This document shows, piece after piece, positions 32,428-34,049 of a stretch of DNA of 34,049 bases. How positions within the stretch are numbered: the first letter of the stretch is position 1; the number at the start of each line of letters is the position of its first letter. Source of the DNA: Candidatus Woesearchaeota archaeon (lineage in GTDB: Archaea; Nanobdellota; Nanobdellia; SCGC-AAA011-G17; JAFCDX01); the NCBI GenBank assembly GCA_018302265.1, contig JAGVZV010000029.1, forward strand, positions 1-34,049. Reading direction: 5' to 3'. The notes under the pieces were generated by a model that made no database searches, was not told where the DNA came from, and worked only from the letters and a program-made list of their open reading frames with translations. The translations under genes and the position numbers were made by a program.

Positions 32428-33158
32428 TAAAAGATTTAAAGCAAAAAAGAGAGCTTTCTGACTTAGATGACAGTTTCATCAAAAGCAGGGTTATGGACTA
32501 TCTAAATCAAAACAAGCTTTCTGACAAGTTCATGGAAAAGAAATTCTCAAAGACATCTGTATACAAAAGAATGTTCAAGGATATAAGAAGAAAACTGCAT
32601 GAAATCTATGGTATTTTCAGATCAGATACATTCAAAGAACATCCATCAGTAAAGGAGAGACTGGTATATTACAAGGAAATATATCACAAGATTTTCTCGA
32701 TAACAGGAAAGCCAAAGAAAATTCTAGATATTGGATGCGGATTAAACCCAATGTCTTACAAGTACTTGGGGTACAAGCCGTATTATTACGCTGCTGATAT
32801 AAGCAATTATGATGTCTCTAAAGTGTATCAATTCTTCAGGGTAAACAAGATAAGGGGAAGGGCATTTACATTCAATCTAATTGATGATCCATGCTCCAAA
32901 CTGCCTATAGTTGATGTCTGCTTCTTATTCAAGGTTCTTGAGTCATTAGAGGCTATTAAAAAGGGAATTTCCGAGAGCATAATCAAAGGATTAAGATGCG
33001 ACTGGATTGTTGTTTCCTTCTCAAAAAAACAGATCTCGGGTCTTAAAATAAGAAAAGCAGGCCGTTCCTGGTTCAGAAGAATTCTTGGAAAGCTAAAATT
33101 GCACTATGTTGTATTTGACATTGGAGATGAGATATTCTTTGTTATAAAGAGAAAATAG
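32409..33158 (+). CDS. FmrO/Rmt-like rRNA methyltransferase
   Basis: The 249-aa protein resembles the 16S rRNA (guanine-N7) methyltransferases of the FmrO/Rmt/ArmA family. A helical N-terminal part (1-100) precedes an SAM-binding Rossmann fold with ILDIGCGLNP (105-114), YAADIS as the motif II acid, and VDVCFLFKVLESLE as motif IV. In bacteria this family gives aminoglycoside resistance; in archaea it is likely a housekeeping or unknown RNA methylase. The start is TTG at 32409, supported by GGGGTG 5-10 nt upstream and overlap with the previous gene. The next ATG (32493) would delete 28 residues. Confidence 0.82.
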   Translation: MEFQEVIKDLKQKRELSDLDDSFIKSRVMDYLNQNKLSDKFMEKKFSKTSVYKRMFKDIRRKLHEIYGIFRSDTFKEHPSVKERLVYYKEIYHKIFSITGKPKKILDIGCGLNPMSYKYLGYKPYYYAADISNYDVSKVYQFFRVNKIRGRAFTFNLIDDPCSKLPIVDVCFLFKVLESLEAIKKGISESIIKGLRCDWIVVSFSKKQISGLKIRKAGRSWFRRILGKLKLHYVVFDIGDEIFFVIKRK

Positions 33159-33215
33159 ATTTATAATAAATATGTATAAACCAGAGTTAAAATATATTAA
33201 CTAAAGTTTCCATTA

Positions 33216-33893
33216 TTAAACAGGAATCAAAATCTTATCTTTTGCATTTTCCATTGATTTAACAATCAAAACTTTTTCTAAATCCAGGATTTTTTTAACA
33301 ATCAAGCTTTCAGAGTTTAGTGCGTATAAGATTGTTTTTCCAAATTTTCTTCTTGGTTTAATAATATTATACATTTCTAAAAATATCCACGAATTAAAAA
33401 TAACTTGTCTGGAGACCTCTAAGTTTCTAGCTATCTCTTCTTTAGAGAAGTCTAATGGATAATTATCTGATAAAAAATCAATTATTCTCACCTTTGTAAT
33501 ATTTGAAAATTTAGCTAAAAGTGATCTTATATTTCTTCTTATTTTTCTTTTTCGAATATTTATATTACTTAATTGTCCTTTATTTATAGATATATTTGGA
33601 TCTTTTTCAATATCTTCTAAAGTTACTAATCTTTGATTTTTTGGAGAAAATAATAAGAAAAGAACATTATCTAATTTTTTAAGTTCTTTTAATTTTTTTT
33701 CTGTTATTAGAAATTTTTTAGATTTAGTGTATCTTACTTCGATATAAAAAAGCTTATCATCTTTCTTTGCAGTTATATCAAAATGTGAAGTTGGTTGCTT
33801 TTTACTAATCCAATGAATATCCTTAAATTTTAATTTTTTAAGATATAATATTTCCTTTCTTTCATAAAATTTACCTACTTCATAAGTATTCAT
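33216..33893 (-). CDS. PD-(D/E)XK nuclease-like protein with C-terminal wHTH
   Basis: The 225-aa protein has an N-terminal restriction-endonuclease-like fold. HFDITAKKDDKLFYIEVRYTK contains Asp39, then Glu52-Val-Arg54 where E-x-K is usual, so the catalytic Lys is replaced by Arg. A basic linker (RKRKIRRNIR, about 113-122) and a winged helix (about 130-200, FSKEEIARNLEVSRQVIFNS) follow. Nuclease activity is uncertain. It overlaps by 4 nt the stop of a tiny AbrB-like gene, an arrangement like antitoxin-toxin pairs. No named family recognised. Confidence 0.65.
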   Translation of the reverse strand: MNTYEVGKFYERKEILYLKKLKFKDIHWISKKQPTSHFDITAKKDDKLFYIEVRYTKSKKFLITEKKLKELKKLDNVLFLLFSPKNQRLVTLEDIEKDPNISINKGQLSNINIRKRKIRRNIRSLLAKFSNITKVRIIDFLSDNYPLDFSKEEIARNLEVSRQVIFNSWIFLEMYNIIKPRRKFGKTILYALNSESLIVKKILDLEKVLIVKSMENAKDKILIPV

Positions 33894-34033
33894 TTAGTTA
33901 CCTCTATTTTTTCAATTTCTATCCTTAATAAATCTCCTTTTTCTATATTTAATAGCCGTATCATTTCTGTTGGGAGATTGATGGATAAACTTGTTCCGCT
34001 TTTTCTAACAGCCCTAATAAATTGTTCTTTCAT
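33890..34033 (-). CDS. 47-aa AbrB/SpoVT-like protein
   Basis: The tiny ORF reads FIRAVRKSGTSLSINLPTEM, then LLNIEKGDLLRIEIEKIEV, a complete swapped-hairpin AbrB/MazE DNA-binding domain without any C-terminal tail. Its TGA overlaps the ATG of the nuclease-like gene (ATGA). AT-rich sequence up to the window edge (TATATTATATTAG) could contain the TATA box. It is probably the transcriptional regulator, and perhaps the antitoxin, of the pair. Confidence 0.75.
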   Translation of the reverse strand: MKEQFIRAVRKSGTSLSINLPTEMIRLLNIEKGDLLRIEIEKIEVTK

Positions 34034-34049
34034 TCTAATATAATATAAG

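Overview
The window is AT-rich archaeal DNA, most likely from a DPANN lineage of the Woesearchaeota/Pacearchaeota type. The domain assignment rests on an FttA/aCPSF1 termination nuclease, an archaeal proteasome beta subunit, an archaeal-type CCA-adding enzyme, a presenilin-like protease and a tRNA with bulge-helix-bulge introns. Most genes also have a TATA box about 25-30 nt before the start codon, so leaderless mRNAs seem to be the rule. The lineage is inferred from gene content; no rRNA is present.

Left part (1-8505): an accessory zone. It holds an MNT-HEPN pair, two AAA/DUF4143 ATPases with palindromes at their promoters, a decayed copy of the second ATPase's 3' end with its small convergent neighbour, the presenilin-like protease, a pair of paralogous unknown proteins around an 80-aa ORF, the CCA-adding enzyme, a 59-aa protein that copies only the tail of the next gene's antitoxin, and a MazEF-type module with a palindromic operator.

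Core block (8562-11384): proteasome beta subunit, FttA, then a 208-nt gene for tRNA-Ser(GCU). I read this gene as interrupted by three introns (22, 57 and 45 nt) in the anticodon stem, anticodon loop and T-loop. The exons join to a complete 84-nt class II tRNA. This is the most striking feature of the window.

Region 11385-13904 looks like a scarred insertion next to the tRNA. It has a secreted zincin-like protein, a subtilase broken by a 10-bp duplication and cut off before its catalytic Ser, a truncated retropepsin-like gene, a DUF5678 gene, and at the far end a copy of the tRNA 3' end that still includes the end of the third intron. A Nudix hydrolase and a membrane-anchored coiled-coil zincin follow.

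The surface block (15523-30975) is a run of same-strand genes for very large cell-surface proteins. The first has a C-terminal region resembling an outer-membrane beta-barrel. The second is a PKD/tandem-95/lamin-tail/MopE adhesin split by a frameshifting internal deletion. A third is a PKD/LamG protein, and two small MopE proteins follow. The right end has a second MNT-HEPN module with a deleted HEPN gene, flanked by 38-bp direct repeats; a membrane protein with a FmrO/Rmt-like rRNA methyltransferase; and a tiny AbrB protein overlapping a PD-(D/E)XK-wHTH protein.
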